This document shows, piece after piece, positions 43,410 through 55,162 of a DNA stretch of 64,000 nt; the first letter of the stretch is position 1, and each line of letters opens with the position of its first letter. The position numbers were made by a program, and so were the translations under genes. The notes under the pieces were generated by a model, which saw nothing but the letters and a program-made list of their open reading frames with translations, made no database searches and was not told the DNA's origin. Source of the stretch: Echinicola soli (GTDB lineage Bacteria > Bacteroidota > Bacteroidia > Cytophagales > Cyclobacteriaceae); NCBI RefSeq assembly GCF_006575665.1, contig NZ_CP041253.1, forward strand, positions 191,501 to 255,500, written 5' to 3'.

Positions 43410-44435
43410 TCAAAGTGCATCCGCAGGTTTCTTAAAGCACGATGCAGCCAACTCATAGGATTCTAATCGCTCTTCATGGTCATAAACATGAGAACAGATC
43501 ATGATTTCATCCACCTGGGCAATTTCCTGAAAATGCTCCAAGTTTTCCCGAACTGTTGCGGCTGTCCCTACAAAACTACAAGCCATCATCTGGTTTATAG
43601 CAGCTGCTTCCGGTTCTGTCCACAAGCCGTCCATGGTATCCACCGGAGGCCTTAATGGATAGGATTTTCTTCTCACAATTCCCAATGCCATTTGATAAAA
43701 GGAAGTAGCTGTTTTATGGGCTTTCTCATCGGTTTCCGCAGCAATCACATTGACGCAGGAAACCACATAGGGATGTTTCAAATATTCAGAAGGCTGGAAA
43801 TTCTCCCGGTAATAGCGAGTGGCATCCAAGAATTGTGCAGGTGCAAAATGGCTGGCAAAGGCATAAGGCAAACCATTCTTGGCTGCGAGCACGGCACTGC
43901 TCATGCTGCTTCCCAGTAAGTAGATTGGAATATCGAGTCCTTCACCTGGAATGGCCCGGACCTTACCATCGATGTTTTCATCAGAAAGGTAAAGCTGAAG
44001 CTCTTCCAGATCCCGGGGAAACTCCTCCACCGTCTCCAACCGATCCCGCCTTAAAGCCCTCGCAGTCGTCTGATCGGTACCAGGAGCTCTTCCCAAGCCA
44101 AGATCAATCCTCCCAGGATAAAGTGAGGCCAATGTCCCAAATTGCTCCGCCACCATCAATGGAGCATGATTAGGCAGCATAATCCCTCCTGATCCTACAC
44201 GAATATTTTCGGTTCCTCCTGCGATATGCCCTATCAAAACAGCCGTGGCAGAACTGCCTACACTGACCATATTGTGATGTTCCGCCAGCCAAAAACGCTT
44301 ATAGCCCAATTTCTCCACATGTCTGGCAAGATCCAAGCTCCTAGCAAAGGCATCTCCGGCATCGTGGTGCTCTTTAATAATGGCCAAATCCAGTACGGAA
44401 AAAGCTACTTCATCCAGTGGTTTGATATTTCTCAT
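43410..44435 (-). CDS. Luciferase-like flavin-dependent oxidoreductase (LLM class)
   Basis: The 341-residue protein opens [20 protein letters not shown] and has the LLM barrel motifs [40 protein letters not shown] and [19 protein letters not shown]. It resembles bacterial luciferase alkanal monooxygenase alpha-chain relatives that use reduced FMN or F420; the substrate is unknown. It stands alone between the thi operon promoter and cysM. There are no luxB-like or reductase genes beside it. Confidence 0.9.
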   Translation of the reverse strand: MRNIKPLDEVAFSVLDLAIIKEHHDAGDAFARSLDLARHVEKLGYKRFWLAEHHNMVSVGSSATAVLIGHIAGGTENIRVGSGGIMLPNHAPLMVAEQFGTLASLYPGRIDLGLGRAPGTDQTTARALRRDRLETVEEFPRDLEELQLYLSDENIDGKVRAIPGEGLDIPIYLLGSSMSSAVLAAKNGLPYAFASHFAPAQFLDATRYYRENFQPSEYLKHPYVVSCVNVIAAETDEKAHKTATSFYQMALGIVRRKSYPLRPPVDTMDGLWTEPEAAAINQMMACSFVGTAATVRENLEHFQEIAQVDEIMICSHVYDHEERLESYELAASCFKKPADAL

Positions 44436-44546
44436 TTCACATCATATTGTCGTCTTCTTACCAACTGGATTAACTCCAAAATCGTTCTCTTAACGCCAAT
44501 AATCAGTGTAAATTAGTGAAATTTATGAATGTTCGCCTTGAAAAAA

Positions 44547-45425
44547 TCACCCAAACAAATCAGAGCTCAAATAACGGTCCCCACGGTCACAGGTAATGCA
44601 GACGATCACCCCAGCATCCAATGTTTCTGCGAGCTTCACAGCTGCATGTAAGGCTCCACCGCTGCTCATACCAGCCAGTATCCCTTCTTCTTTTGCCATT
44701 CGGCGCGTCATTTCAGTCGCCTCATCTTGACTTACATCGATGATCTGATCCACCCGTGTGGCATCGTATATTTTGGGCAAAAACTCCGGTGACCATCTTC
44801 TGATCCCTGGTATACTAGAACCATCGGTAGGTTGGGTGCCGACTATTTGAATCGCTGGATTTTGCTCTTTCAGGTATCGGGAAACTCCCATGATGGTCCC
44901 CGTAGTCCCCATGGCAGAAACAAAATGCGTAATACCACCATTGGTGTCACGCATGATCTCTGGACCCGTTCCCTCATAGTGAGCCTGATAATTATCAGGA
45001 TTGGCAAATTGGTTCAGGATATAATACCCTTCCTTTTCGGCCATCTCTTCGGCAAGTGTCCTGGAATATTCGATGGTTTTGGCAGCGGGAGTCAAGATTA
45101 CTTCCGCGCCATACGCCTCCATCGAAACCACTCTTTCCCTGGTTGAATTATCGGGCATGATCAAGGTCATTTCCACACCAAGGACCTTGGCAATCATCGC
45201 CAGGGCGATCCCTGTATTACCACTGGTGGCTTCTACTACCCTATCTCCTTTTTTGATATCTCCACGGTCCATGGCCCTTTTGATCATGCTATAGGCTGCA
45301 CGGTCTTTCACACTGCCGCCGGGATTTTGTCCCTCTAGCTTACAGTATATCTTGACGTTGGGATTGGTGGGAATATGTTCAAGCTCAACAAGAGGCGTCT
45401 TGCCGATCAACTCAAATAACTTCAT
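44547..45425 (-). CDS. cysM: Cysteine synthase, CysM type
   Basis: CysM makes cysteine from O-acetylserine and sulfide (or thiosulfate) with pyridoxal phosphate. The PLP Lys40 is in NPGGSVKDRAAY, the phosphate loop is EATSGNTGIALA, and MGTTGTIMGVSRYL follows. The segment TQPTDGSSIPGIRRWSPEFL, including GIRRW, points to CysM rather than CysK. The 292-residue protein follows cysE after 3 bases, forming a cysteine synthesis pair. No stand-alone CysK is seen in the window. Confidence 0.92.
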   Translation of the reverse strand: MKLFELIGKTPLVELEHIPTNPNVKIYCKLEGQNPGGSVKDRAAYSMIKRAMDRGDIKKGDRVVEATSGNTGIALAMIAKVLGVEMTLIMPDNSTRERVVSMEAYGAEVILTPAAKTIEYSRTLAEEMAEKEGYYILNQFANPDNYQAHYEGTGPEIMRDTNGGITHFVSAMGTTGTIMGVSRYLKEQNPAIQIVGTQPTDGSSIPGIRRWSPEFLPKIYDATRVDQIIDVSQDEATEMTRRMAKEEGILAGMSSGGALHAAVKLAETLDAGVIVCITCDRGDRYLSSDLFG

Positions 45426-45428
45426 GTG

Positions 45429-46271
45429 CTAAGCATCATTTTTAAAAACATACATGTCAGTGGTCTCCGCACTGGCATCATACATTTTGGTCTGATAATA
45501 GATTTTACTTTTGGCGGGGATACTTTTCGTCAGCCAAACATTCCCTCCAATGACACTCCCTGCGCCGACAACGGTTTTGCCCCCAAGAATCGTAGCTCCG
45601 GCATAAATGACCACATGGTCCTCAATCGTCGGGTGGCGCTGGATATCGGCATCTTCCTTGTTCACACTTAGTGCGCCTAGCGTGACGCCTTGATAAATCT
45701 TCACATGGTCGCCTATACGGGTGGTTTCCCCGATGACCACACCAGTGCCATGGTCAATGCAAAAATACCTGCCAATTTCCGCTCCGGGATGGATGTCAAT
45801 ACCCGTCTTGCTGTGCGCAAACTCGGTAATCATCCTGGGGATGAGTGACACTCCCTGCTCATGGAGCAAATGCGCTATCCGATAGGCAGCAATGGCATAA
45901 AACCCCGGATAACTCCTGATCACCTCGGTCGTTGACTTCGCTGCGGGGTCACCATCAAACATGGCATGAATATCCTCATGGATGGCATCGTACACGCCGG
46001 AAAGGCGATCAAAAAACGCCTCTGATACCATTTCACTGTCCACATCGATCAGCCTGTTGTTTTTGCCCAAGATCTCCTGCAATTGGATCTGGTAGTATGT
46101 TAACTTATCCTCTATCTCTTGGGTATCATGCAGGATCTTAATAGCATATTCCGGAAAAAGCACACCCAAAACACCTTCAAAAAACTCCTGAACCTTCCTT
46201 GGTGAGGGACATCCGGGACATTGCTTGTGGGAATCGTGAATTTTTTTTATAAATGATTTTCTATATTCCAT
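45429..46271 (-). CDS. cysE: Serine acetyltransferase
   Basis: CysE acetylates L-serine, the step before cysteine synthase. The 280-residue protein has an N-terminal helical domain with a Cys-rich HKQCPGCPSP stretch near 15-24 and a left-handed beta-helix with hexapeptide repeats: IDIHPGAEIGRYFCIDHGTG, VVIGETTRIGDHVKIYQGVT and HPTIEDHVVIYAGATILGG. It lacks the usual C-terminal Ile-like cysteine synthase-binding tail as seen in E. coli, ending instead at YVFKNDA. It precedes cysM by 3 bases and follows the outer-membrane protein by 15. Confidence 0.92.
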   Translation of the reverse strand: MEYRKSFIKKIHDSHKQCPGCPSPRKVQEFFEGVLGVLFPEYAIKILHDTQEIEDKLTYYQIQLQEILGKNNRLIDVDSEMVSEAFFDRLSGVYDAIHEDIHAMFDGDPAAKSTTEVIRSYPGFYAIAAYRIAHLLHEQGVSLIPRMITEFAHSKTGIDIHPGAEIGRYFCIDHGTGVVIGETTRIGDHVKIYQGVTLGALSVNKEDADIQRHPTIEDHVVIYAGATILGGKTVVGAGSVIGGNVWLTKSIPAKSKIYYQTKMYDASAETTDMYVFKNDA

Positions 46272-46286
46272 CGTAAACGTTAGCAG

Positions 46287-46847
46287 TTATAGAACAAAAC
46301 CCAGTCTGATCACATATGGTTCAGTATAAATCAGGTTTTGGTTATCATACAGCACATTGTACAGCAAGGTGAAGTTCACACCACCTCTGCGACCGAAGGG
46401 CACAAAATATCCGCCCCCTAAGAACAAGCCCGGCACCCACTCCCTGTCTGCTACAATCCGTCCAAAATCATCCTCCCTATAAGCCTCCACACTAAGGTTT
46501 TCATATTCTGCATGGGCAAAGAGATTGGGAAGGACATTATAGCGGTTAAAGATTCTGCCTCCATAAACATTGGAAGCTTCTCCAAAATTCTTGTACTTGA
46601 GGTACTGATAGGTAATGCCTAAACCCGCAGAATAACGGTCGGTAATCATCACTCCCACCAATGGAGACACTTCTACATAAGTAATGTTACCAAACTGTAA
46701 CCCAAGGTTACCTCCAAAATACAGCCGTTCGCTTAAAGGGACTTTTTCATCTTCTTCCTGATAAAATTCCCGCTGCGCCACTACCTCTACTGTTCCTACA
46801 AAAAAGAAAAGTACAAACAATACGGGCAAAGCCCTGAGTTTACTCAT
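46287..46847 (-). CDS. Predicted outer-membrane beta-barrel protein
   Basis: From MSKLRALPVLFVLFFFVGTV the protein is 186 residues with a signal peptide ending at EVVAQ. The mature part alternates hydrophobic and polar residues (LYFGGNLGLQFGNITYVEVS, RYSAGLGITYQYLKYKN, LFLGGGYFVPFGRRGGVNFT) and ends YVIRLGFVL, with a terminal hydrophobic strand as in OMPs. Its ATG lies within the ftsB stop region, so translation is coupled. The function is unknown. Confidence 0.78.
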   Translation of the reverse strand: MSKLRALPVLFVLFFFVGTVEVVAQREFYQEEDEKVPLSERLYFGGNLGLQFGNITYVEVSPLVGVMITDRYSAGLGITYQYLKYKNFGEASNVYGGRIFNRYNVLPNLFAHAEYENLSVEAYREDDFGRIVADREWVPGLFLGGGYFVPFGRRGGVNFTLLYNVLYDNQNLIYTEPYVIRLGFVL

Positions 46848-47127
46848 CGACGATAACATACAGATCTTCAGTTTTTTTCTTCATTAAGTATCTTTCACGA
46901 GCAAACTTTTCCAAAAGTTCGTAATTACTGAGTAATTCTTGTCGCTCGGACTTAATCTTTTCTTTCCGTTCCTGGTAAAATTCCTTCTGATCTTGCAGAC
47001 TATTGAGTTTAGACCGTAATTTAAATTGGCTGATAATATCATTATTATCAATGAACACCATCCAAATCAAAAAAAACACGGTGAAGATAACGTAAAAATT
47101 CTTAGTGTATTTTAGGTACTTGGCCAT
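46840..47127 (-). CDS. FtsB/DivIC-type septum formation protein
   Basis: The 95-residue protein has one membrane helix (about 12-28: YVIFTVFFLIWMVFIDN) followed by a coiled coil (about 32-75: SKLNSLQDQKEFYQERKEKI) and the typical end EKFARERYLMKKKTEDLYVIV. Proteins of this family bridge FtsQ and FtsL in the divisome. The gene opens the operon ftsB-OMP-cysE-cysM. In many bacteria it follows eno; here 2.1 kb of decayed DNA separates them. Confidence 0.9.
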   Translation of the reverse strand: MAKYLKYTKNFYVIFTVFFLIWMVFIDNNDIISQFKLRSKLNSLQDQKEFYQERKEKIKSERQELLSNYELLEKFARERYLMKKKTEDLYVIVDE

Positions 47128-47150
47128 AGGACGATCCGTTTTGCTTATGA

Positions 47151-47184
47151 CAAATATATAAAATAGTCGGGACTAATCTTCAAA
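47151..47184 (-). promoter_or_regulatory. ftsB operon promoter
   Basis: On the minus strand TTTG (complement of 47181-47184), 22 bases, then TATATTTG (complement of 47151-47158) agrees with the Bacteroidota promoter. The gene starts 24 bases downstream of the -7 box. Confidence 0.55.
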
Positions 47185-47259
47185 CGGCTATGTACAATAA
47201 GGGATAATTGGCTATTGGTTGTTAGGTTAGAAGGTTGAAAGTTATATGATTGGGAAATT

Positions 47260-47283
47260 GGAAGATTGGAAGATTGGAAGATT
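47260..47283. repeat. Tandem GGAAGATT repeat
   Basis: GGAAGATT is present three times in a row (47260-47267, 47268-47275, 47276-47283). It lies in the spacer upstream of ftsB, outside its promoter, and no function is evident. Confidence 0.6.
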
Positions 47284-47399
47284 CGGTATGTTATGGATCG
47301 ATAAAAGAGCCGGTTTCAGTTGTATGGACTTTGTCTGCCATGTTGTGCCGTAACCATTGACCTTTGTCAACTGCCTATTTGGTTTTTACTGAATCTTAT

Positions 47400-47486
47400 A
47401 AATTGAAATCTTAACTTTCAGATTTCAATTTATACAGCCAAAAATATTGAAAATTGAAATTTACACTTTCGAATTTCAATATTTTT
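47400..47486. promoter_or_regulatory. Two adjacent hairpins before the DUF4143 pseudogene
   Basis: AAATTGAAATCT (47400-47411) pairs with AGATTTCAATTT (47420-47431), 12 bp perfect. AAAAATATTGAAA (47440-47452) pairs with TTTCAATATTTTT (47474-47486), 13 bp perfect. Both share TTGAAAT. They may be terminators, repressor sites, or ends of a small element upstream of the ATPase remnant. Confidence 0.5.
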
Positions 47487-47518
47487 CATCCATATTTGAT
47501 ACATATTTCGGTTAAAAT

Positions 47519-48458
47519 ATGATACGCAGGGAAAAGCAACAGCACCTTCAGCAGGCATTGCACGCCATGCCTGTGGTAGCACTACTCGGTTCCAAGCAAG
47601 TGGGCAAAACCACCCTGGCACTTTCTATCACAAAGGCATTTAATAAAAAGACTACTTATCTCGATTTGGAACTGGATTCGGATTTCAACAAACTGACCGA
47701 TCCTGAAGCCTATTTGGGGCGGTTTTCCAGACAGTTATTTAGCGGAGGACGATAAAGCGAGCTGGGATTGGCGGACTGACTTTATTTCCACTTATTTGGA
47801 ACGTGACATCCCTCAAATGGGCCCTGATATTCCGGCTACTTCACTTAGAAAGTTCTGGACCATGTTAGCCCACTATCACGGGCAACAAGAGGTATTGAGT
47901 GAACTTGGCAGAAGTCTGGAACTCAGCCATACGACCATACGGAATTACCTGGACGTACTTACCGACTTCTATATGGTGCGCCAATTGCCCCCTTGGTCAG
48001 GTAATGTAAAAAAACGTCTCGTAAAGTCACCCAAAATCTACTTAAGGGATACCGGACTGCTTCACCGGTTATTACAGATTTCAAATTTTGAAAGCCTTAT
48101 GGGACACCCTGTACTGGGTGCCAGCTGGGAGGGATTTGTGGTAGAGAACATCCTCCGACAGCTTGATGACCGATGGAAATACTGCTATTACCGGACCCAT
48201 ACACAAAATGAGATCGATTTGGCCCTGGAAACCCCGGACAATGAAATTTGGGTAATAGAGGTAAAACGTTCTTCCACACCAAAACTCTCCAGACGATTTC
48301 ACCAGGCCTGTGAGGATGTTCGGGCCACTAAAAAATGGGTTATAACCGCTGGAAAAGACCAATACCCCCTTACAGATGGCGTGGAAGTGATTGGACTCCA
48401 AGCTTTTTTGGGACTAAAGGAATTGAAGGGGGACGCTAAGTCGCATTCAGGTTGTTAG
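47519..48458 (+). pseudogene. DUF4143 AAA ATPase, internally deleted and frameshifted
   Basis: The first frame (47519-47755) gives the family N-terminus with Walker A GSKQVGKTTLAL and stops early. In a different frame, from about 47723, the sequence continues GGFPDSYLAEDDKASWDW and joins the ATP-binding family C-terminus (47796-48458: YLERDIPQMGPDIPATSLRK, FWTMLAHYHGQQEVLSELGR, and the DUF4143 nuclease-like end NEIDLALE and WVIEVKRSS). The Walker B region, about 100 residues, is missing. One deletion thus removed the middle and shifted the frame. Family members are common in Bacteroidota; the role is unknown. Confidence 0.8.
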
Positions 48459-49165
48459 CGCAGAATTTTTATTGGTGATCAACCGTTAATAAATTAAGGT
48501 GTATCAAGTCAAGAAGGATACCTATAGCGTAATAGCCTTTAGGTTCTTAAAAACAACAGATAAAAAGCTCTCACGGACAAAATGTGTCCGTGAGAGCTTT
48601 TTACTTTGTATTACATCAGATATTATCAAACTAAATTTCACACATTATGAGACCAAACAAGCTCAAGTCCAAGGAAGTAGCCGAAAAGGATGTTGTTGAT
48701 TTCAATACATTGGTCACCATCTGAAAAGATAAAAAGTCAAGGTTGTTCTGGAAGATTTTGTTGGCGCCGAATGGCAAACAGCTTAAAACTACTTCCGGGT
48801 TGGAATTTATTCCTCTAAATAATTTCTATACACTTCCCCAGTTCCTTCTCTATATTTCAGGAATAGCTGCTTTGACCTACCTCCCGCGCTTTGTACTTCC
48901 GGGAGGAAGCGGCATCGGTACAGAAATCCCGGTAGCCGCTGCCACCGCTTTGACTTGGTGTATCATGATATTGGCAACGTACAGGTATAGAATCCTTCAT
49001 GCTGTAAATACTATGTTTGTGAAGGAATTACCCTTTCTTGCCCCTTATTTTAGCTTACTCCCATTAAATCTCCCTCTAAGCCCTGTTTTGCTTCAGACAA
49101 GCTCGCAGTGACGATTTATAAACGAACTGTGGTTTGTACCACGGCGTGCAGCCTATCCGCGGAAA
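48459..49165. other. Decayed intergenic region, no clear gene
   Basis: Short frames such as MRPNKLKSKEVAEKDVVDFN (from 48647) and a 122-codon frame at 48743-49111 with a hydrophobic middle do not resemble any family I know. They are read as chance or remnant sequence. A strong hairpin is at 48562-48602. The segment CGCAGTGACGATTTATAAACGAACTG near 49105 matches part of 34516-34542. Confidence 0.45.
48562..48602. terminator. 18-bp perfect hairpin with A/T flanks
   Basis: AAAAAGCTCTCACGGACA (48562-48579) pairs perfectly with TGTCCGTGAGAGCTTTTT (48585-48602). It would terminate transcription on either strand. It lies about 100 bases after the ATPase pseudogene, whose terminator it may be. Confidence 0.75.
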
Positions 49166-49196
49166 ACAAAAAAAGCATCCGCCGCGGCGGATGCTT
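49165..49196 (-). terminator. Rho-independent terminator of eno
   Basis: AAGCATCCGCC (49173-49183) pairs with GGCGGATGCTT (49186-49196), followed on the minus strand by TTTTTTTGTTTT. It starts 28 bases after the eno stop. Confidence 0.9.
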
Positions 49197-49223
49197 CTAC
49201 AGTTATTAGTTGGAATTGGACGT

Positions 49224-51621
<2,398 letters not shown>

Positions 51622-51639
51622 TTATTGAAATTGAATGCC

Positions 51640-51647
51640 CAAATTTA
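51640..51647 (-). promoter_or_regulatory. Probable carA promoter, -7 element
   Basis: The minus strand reads TAAATTTG, matching TAnnTTTG, 19 bases before the carA start. A TCTG-like -33 element lies at about the right distance. Confidence 0.45.
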
Positions 51648-51689
51648 AGGATTTTATCACTAAGAGACAGAAATTTTTTAAAAAGGATA

Positions 51690-51725
51690 ATAAAAAAGGG
51701 ATTGAACTAACGTCCAACCCCTTTC
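51690..51725 (-). terminator. Terminator of the ribosomal-protein cluster after rplQ
   Basis: On the minus strand AAAGGGGTTGGAC pairs with GTTCAATCCCTTTT with two G-U pairs, then TTTTATTATCC. It begins about 25 bases after the rplQ stop. Confidence 0.75.
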
Positions 51726-51750
51726 ATATTTAATATCATGAATGCATATA

Positions 51751-52371
51751 TTATTCAGATTTTGTTTCCTCATCTGAGTCAGCATCACCTTCAGCAGCCT
51801 TTTTATCTGCTGGCTTTTTCTCAGTCTTGGCTTTGGTTTCTGCCGCTTTCTTTTTTGCCTTTGGAGCTTTTTCTTCCTTAGCATCTGCAGTTTTTTCCTC
51901 AGCACCTTCAGCTTTCGCTTCAGTAGCAGCCTCAGCATCTTCAGACTTACCTGATCCACGACGGCTTCTTCGAGTTTTCTTTTTCTCAGGCTTAGCTTCT
52001 TTCAACATCAATTCGTTGAAATCCACCAGCTCAATGATACACATTTCTGCATTATCACCTAGACGGAATCCAGTCTTGATAATACGAGTGTACCCACCAG
52101 CTCTATTGGCCACTTTCTCAATCACTTCACCAAAAAGTGCCTTGATAGCCTCTTTGTCTTGAAGGTATGAGAAGGCAATACGTCTGTTATGTGTAGTATC
52201 TTCCTTGGCTCTAGTCACTAGAGGCTCTACATATTTTCTTAATTCCTTGGCCTTGGCAAGCGTAGTAGAAATACGCTTGTGAAGAATAAGAGAAGCTGCC
52301 ATATTAGAAAGCATAGCCTTTCTGTGGGAAGCTTTTCTTCCAAGGTGGTTGAATTTCTTACCGTGTCTCAT
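51751..52371 (-). CDS. rplQ: 50S ribosomal protein L17 with long C-terminal extension
   Basis: L17 sits at the peptide exit side of the large subunit. Residues 1-120 are a normal bL17 ([59 protein letters not shown]). The last 80 residues are a low-complexity Lys/Glu/Ala-rich tail ([20 protein letters not shown] and [20 protein letters not shown]), much longer than the usual 120-160 residues. Such tails are seen in Bacteroidota. It is the last gene of the cluster, 6 bases after rpoA, with a terminator behind it. Confidence 0.96.
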   Translation of the reverse strand: MRHGKKFNHLGRKASHRKAMLSNMAASLILHKRISTTLAKAKELRKYVEPLVTRAKEDTTHNRRIAFSYLQDKEAIKALFGEVIEKVANRAGGYTRIIKTGFRLGDNAEMCIIELVDFNELMLKEAKPEKKKTRRSRRGSGKSEDAEAATEAKAEGAEEKTADAKEEKAPKAKKKAAETKAKTEKKPADKKAAEGDADSDEETKSE

Positions 52372-52377
52372 CGTTTT

Positions 52378-53367
52378 TTATTCTTCGTCAAGTTTATACT
52401 TAGATATGTCCATGCCGAACTGCAAGCCTTTCTCTTGGATAAGCTGCTCTAGTTCTGCTAAGGATTTTTTACCGAAGTTTCTAAATTTCATCATATCAGA
52501 AATCTCCAGTTTCGCTAAGTCTCCCAATGTTTTCACATCGGCAGCTTTCAGGCAGTTAAATGCCCTGACAGATAGATCAAGATCACTAAGCGGAGTCTTA
52601 AGCAACTTACGCATGTGAAGGAACTCTTCGTCTATCGGCTCAGGAGAATCTCCACCTGGAGTATCAATAACCATCGTCTGGTCAGAGAACAACATAAAGT
52701 GCTGGATCAGGATCTTAGCTGATTCCTGAAGGGCCTTTTCAGGGTGGATAGAACCGTCAGTACTCACTTCCAGAACCAACTTCTCAAAGTCGGTCTTTTG
52801 CTCTACCCTGGTGTTCTCTACGCTATATTTCACGTTTTTGATAGGAGTGAAGATCGCATCGATCGGAATCACTCCAAACACCTGCTCTTTTGGTTTTGAT
52901 TCCTCTGCAGGAAGGTAGCCTCTACCTTTTTCTACAGTAAGCTCAATTTCAAAGCTCTTGGAATCATCCAGGTGGCAAATAACCAAGTCTGGATTCAATA
53001 CCTCAAAAGAAGAGGTGAACTTAGCGATATCTCCAGCAGTAAAAACATCTTGGTTCTTCACTTCCACAGTGATCTTACCATCGATGGAATCATGGATTTT
53101 TTTAAACCTCACCTGCTTTAGGTTAAGGATAATATCAGTTACGTCTTCCACAACTCCCTCGATCGTCGAGAATTCATGAACTACACCGGGTAATTTCACC
53201 GAGGTGATGGCGTAGCCCTCAAGGGAAGAGAGCAAGATTCTTCTCAGCGCATTACCAATTGTAACCCCGTAACCTTTTTCAAGTGGCTTAAAAGTGAACA
53301 AACCGTGGAAATCATCGGCTTTTTCCATCACCACTTTTTCGGGCATTTGAAATGCAAGTATGGACAT
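52378..53367 (-). CDS. rpoA: DNA-directed RNA polymerase subunit alpha
   Basis: RpoA nucleates RNA polymerase assembly and contacts promoter UP elements. The 329-residue protein has the alpha-NTD ([40 protein letters not shown]) and the alpha-CTD ([40 protein letters not shown]). It follows rpsD and precedes rplQ, the standard alpha-operon order. Confidence 0.98.
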   Translation of the reverse strand: MSILAFQMPEKVVMEKADDFHGLFTFKPLEKGYGVTIGNALRRILLSSLEGYAITSVKLPGVVHEFSTIEGVVEDVTDIILNLKQVRFKKIHDSIDGKITVEVKNQDVFTAGDIAKFTSSFEVLNPDLVICHLDDSKSFEIELTVEKGRGYLPAEESKPKEQVFGVIPIDAIFTPIKNVKYSVENTRVEQKTDFEKLVLEVSTDGSIHPEKALQESAKILIQHFMLFSDQTMVIDTPGGDSPEPIDEEFLHMRKLLKTPLSDLDLSVRAFNCLKAADVKTLGDLAKLEISDMMKFRNFGKKSLAELEQLIQEKGLQFGMDISKYKLDEE

Positions 53368-53401
53368 ATCAATAGTTCTTTTAAGTCAGAAAGTTTAGTT
53401 A

Positions 53402-54004
53402 TTACTTAGAGTATAATTCGACGATAAGTTGTTCCTTGATATTCTCAGGAATGTCCTCTCTTACGGGAACACTTACAAACTTACCGGACAGTGAATTATT
53501 ATCCCACTCTAACCAGGAATAACGGTTTGCTCTACCTGCAAGACTGGAGGTAATCGCCTCAAGCGACTTAGATCGCTCTCTAACTGACACAACATCGCCT
53601 GGTTTTAATGTATATGAAGGAATGTTTACCAATTCCCCATTTACCAATATATGCTTATGAGAAACCAATTGTCTCGCCCCTCTTCTGGTCGGTGCTATAC
53701 CCAATCTGAACACAGTGTTATCCAGACGGGCTTCCAACAGTTGGAGAAGGTTTTCACCGGTAATCCCTTGTTTTCTGGAAGCAATCCCGAACATTTTGGC
53801 AAATTGTCTCTCCAATACGCCGTAAATATATTTCGCTTTTTGCTTCTCAGCTAGCTGAATTGCATATTCAGATTGCTTCTTTCTTCTTCCTCTTCCGTGT
53901 TGACCAGGAGGATAGTTTTTCTTCTGAAGTGCCTTGCTTTGTCCTTCGATAGGCTCTCCGAATTTTCTAGAAATTTTCGCTTTTGGACCTCTATATCTAG
54001 CCAT
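53402..54004 (-). CDS. rpsD: 30S ribosomal protein S4
   Basis: S4 nucleates small-subunit assembly. The 200-residue protein starts [20 protein letters not shown] and has the S4 RNA-binding domain ([20 protein letters not shown] and [20 protein letters not shown]). The N-terminal Cys zinc motif of some S4 proteins is absent. It lies between rpsK and rpoA in the alpha operon. Confidence 0.97.
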   Translation of the reverse strand: MARYRGPKAKISRKFGEPIEGQSKALQKKNYPPGQHGRGRRKKQSEYAIQLAEKQKAKYIYGVLERQFAKMFGIASRKQGITGENLLQLLEARLDNTVFRLGIAPTRRGARQLVSHKHILVNGELVNIPSYTLKPGDVVSVRERSKSLEAITSSLAGRANRYSWLEWDNNSLSGKFVSVPVREDIPENIKEQLIVELYSK

Positions 54005-54022
54005 TCTTATTTCTTCGTTAAA

Positions 54023-54421
54023 TTAAACTCTTCTACGTTTTGGAGGACGACATCCATTATGAGGAAGCGGAGTCACATCGATAATCGTAGTAACATCAAG
54101 ACCTACATTCTGCAATGTTCTGATTGCAGACTCTCTACCAGAACCTGGACCTTTTACAAACACTTCGATTTTACGCAGTCCCAAGTCATAAGCTACTTGT
54201 CCACAGTTTTGTGCGGCCATTTGTGCAGCATATGGAGTATTTTTCTTAGATCCTCTGAAGCCCATTTTACCGGCTGAGGCCCAGGAAATCACCTGACCTG
54301 AATTATTGGTAATGGAAATAATGATGTTGTTAAAAGAAGCTTTGATGTGGGCCTGGCCTACAGCTTCCACCTTAACAACTCTCTTTTTCCCTTTCGATTT
54401 ATCGTTTCTTCTTTGAGCCAT
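54023..54421 (-). CDS. rpsK: 30S ribosomal protein S11
   Basis: The 132-residue protein contains [40 protein letters not shown] and [20 protein letters not shown], and ends [16 protein letters not shown], all typical of uS11. It forms part of the mRNA exit site on the platform and lies between rpsM and rpsD. Confidence 0.98.
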   Translation of the reverse strand: MAQRRNDKSKGKKRVVKVEAVGQAHIKASFNNIIISITNNSGQVISWASAGKMGFRGSKKNTPYAAQMAAQNCGQVAYDLGLRKIEVFVKGPGSGRESAIRTLQNVGLDVTTIIDVTPLPHNGCRPPKRRRV

Positions 54422-54436
54422 AATCTATATCAAGAT

Positions 54437-54814
54437 TTATTTGGTTGCTTTCTTCTTGTTAGCAACAGTCTTTCTCTTACCTTTTCTAGTTCTAGCGTTG
54501 TTCTTTGTCTTCTGACCTCTTACTGGAAGTCCTTTTCTGTGACGAAGACCTCTGTAACAACCGATATCCATCAATCTCTTAATGTTCAACTGAACCTCTG
54601 ACTTCAAAACACCTTCAGTCTTGAATTCCTCAGCAATGATATTCCTGATTGCGGTAGATTCATCATCTGTCCACTCTCCGGCTTTTTTATCAAACGATAT
54701 TCCTGCTTTCGTTAGGATCGCTTTCGCAGAGCTTCTGCCTATTCCGAAGATATAGGTCAAGCCAATTTCCCCGCGCTTGTTGTCGGGAATGTCAACACCT
54801 GCAATTCTAGCCAT
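54437..54814 (-). CDS. rpsM: 30S ribosomal protein S13
   Basis: The 125-residue protein opens [20 protein letters not shown] and has [20 protein letters not shown] and [20 protein letters not shown], standard for uS13 at the head of the small subunit. Its start is 4 bases downstream of the rpmJ stop. Confidence 0.98.
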   Translation of the reverse strand: MARIAGVDIPDNKRGEIGLTYIFGIGRSSAKAILTKAGISFDKKAGEWTDDESTAIRNIIAEEFKTEGVLKSEVQLNIKRLMDIGCYRGLRHRKGLPVRGQKTKNNARTRKGKRKTVANKKKATK

Positions 54815-54818
54815 AATT

Positions 54819-54935
54819 TTAACCTTGTCTTTGTTTAAACTTAGGATTCTTCTTGTTGATGACGTAAAGTTTACCTTTTCTTCTGATCACTTTACAATCA
54901 ACACTTCTCTTCTTAATAGATGCCTTTACTTTCAT
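54819..54935 (-). CDS. rpmJ: 50S ribosomal protein L36
   Basis: A 38-residue frame on the minus strand from ATG 54935 to TAA 54819-54821 reads [20 protein letters not shown] and ends PKFKQRQG, the bL36 pattern. Cys14 is the only Cys and the zinc-ligand set is incomplete, so this is a zinc-independent form. It lies in its expected place between infA and rpsM, and is too short for a 60-codon cut-off. Confidence 0.96.
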   Translation of the reverse strand: MKVKASIKKRSVDCKVIRRKGKLYVINKKNPKFKQRQG

Positions 54936-54941
54936 GACATT

Positions 54942-55160
54942 TTATTTATATCGATATACAATTCTGCCTTTAGAAAGATCATATGGAGACATTTCCAGTT
55001 TTACTTTGTCCCCTGGCAAGATCTTTATGTAATTCATTCTCATCTTACCGGATATATGGGCGATCAGTTGATGTCCATTCTCCAGTTCCACTTTAAACAT
55101 CGCGTTGGATAACGCTTCTATGATTGTGCCATCCTGCTCTATTGATGCTTGTTTAGCCAT
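54942..55160 (-). CDS. infA: Translation initiation factor IF-1
   Basis: The 72-residue S1-like OB-fold protein opens [20 protein letters not shown] and contains [22 protein letters not shown]-1 occupies the A site during initiation. It lies between map and rpmJ, 2 bases after the map stop. Confidence 0.98.
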   Translation of the reverse strand: MAKQASIEQDGTIIEALSNAMFKVELENGHQLIAHISGKMRMNYIKILPGDKVKLEMSPYDLSKGRIVYRYK

Positions 55161-55162
55161 AT

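Noticed and set aside
43410..44435. Bioluminescence operon together with the LuxE-like gene
   Set aside because: The LuxE-like gene is 23 kb away and no luxB, luxC or luxD genes are present, so the two are unrelated.
48743..49111. 122-codon frame with a hydrophobic centre
   Set aside because: Composition is irregular, no family is recognised, and it lies in a decayed region with other remnants, so it was not called a gene.
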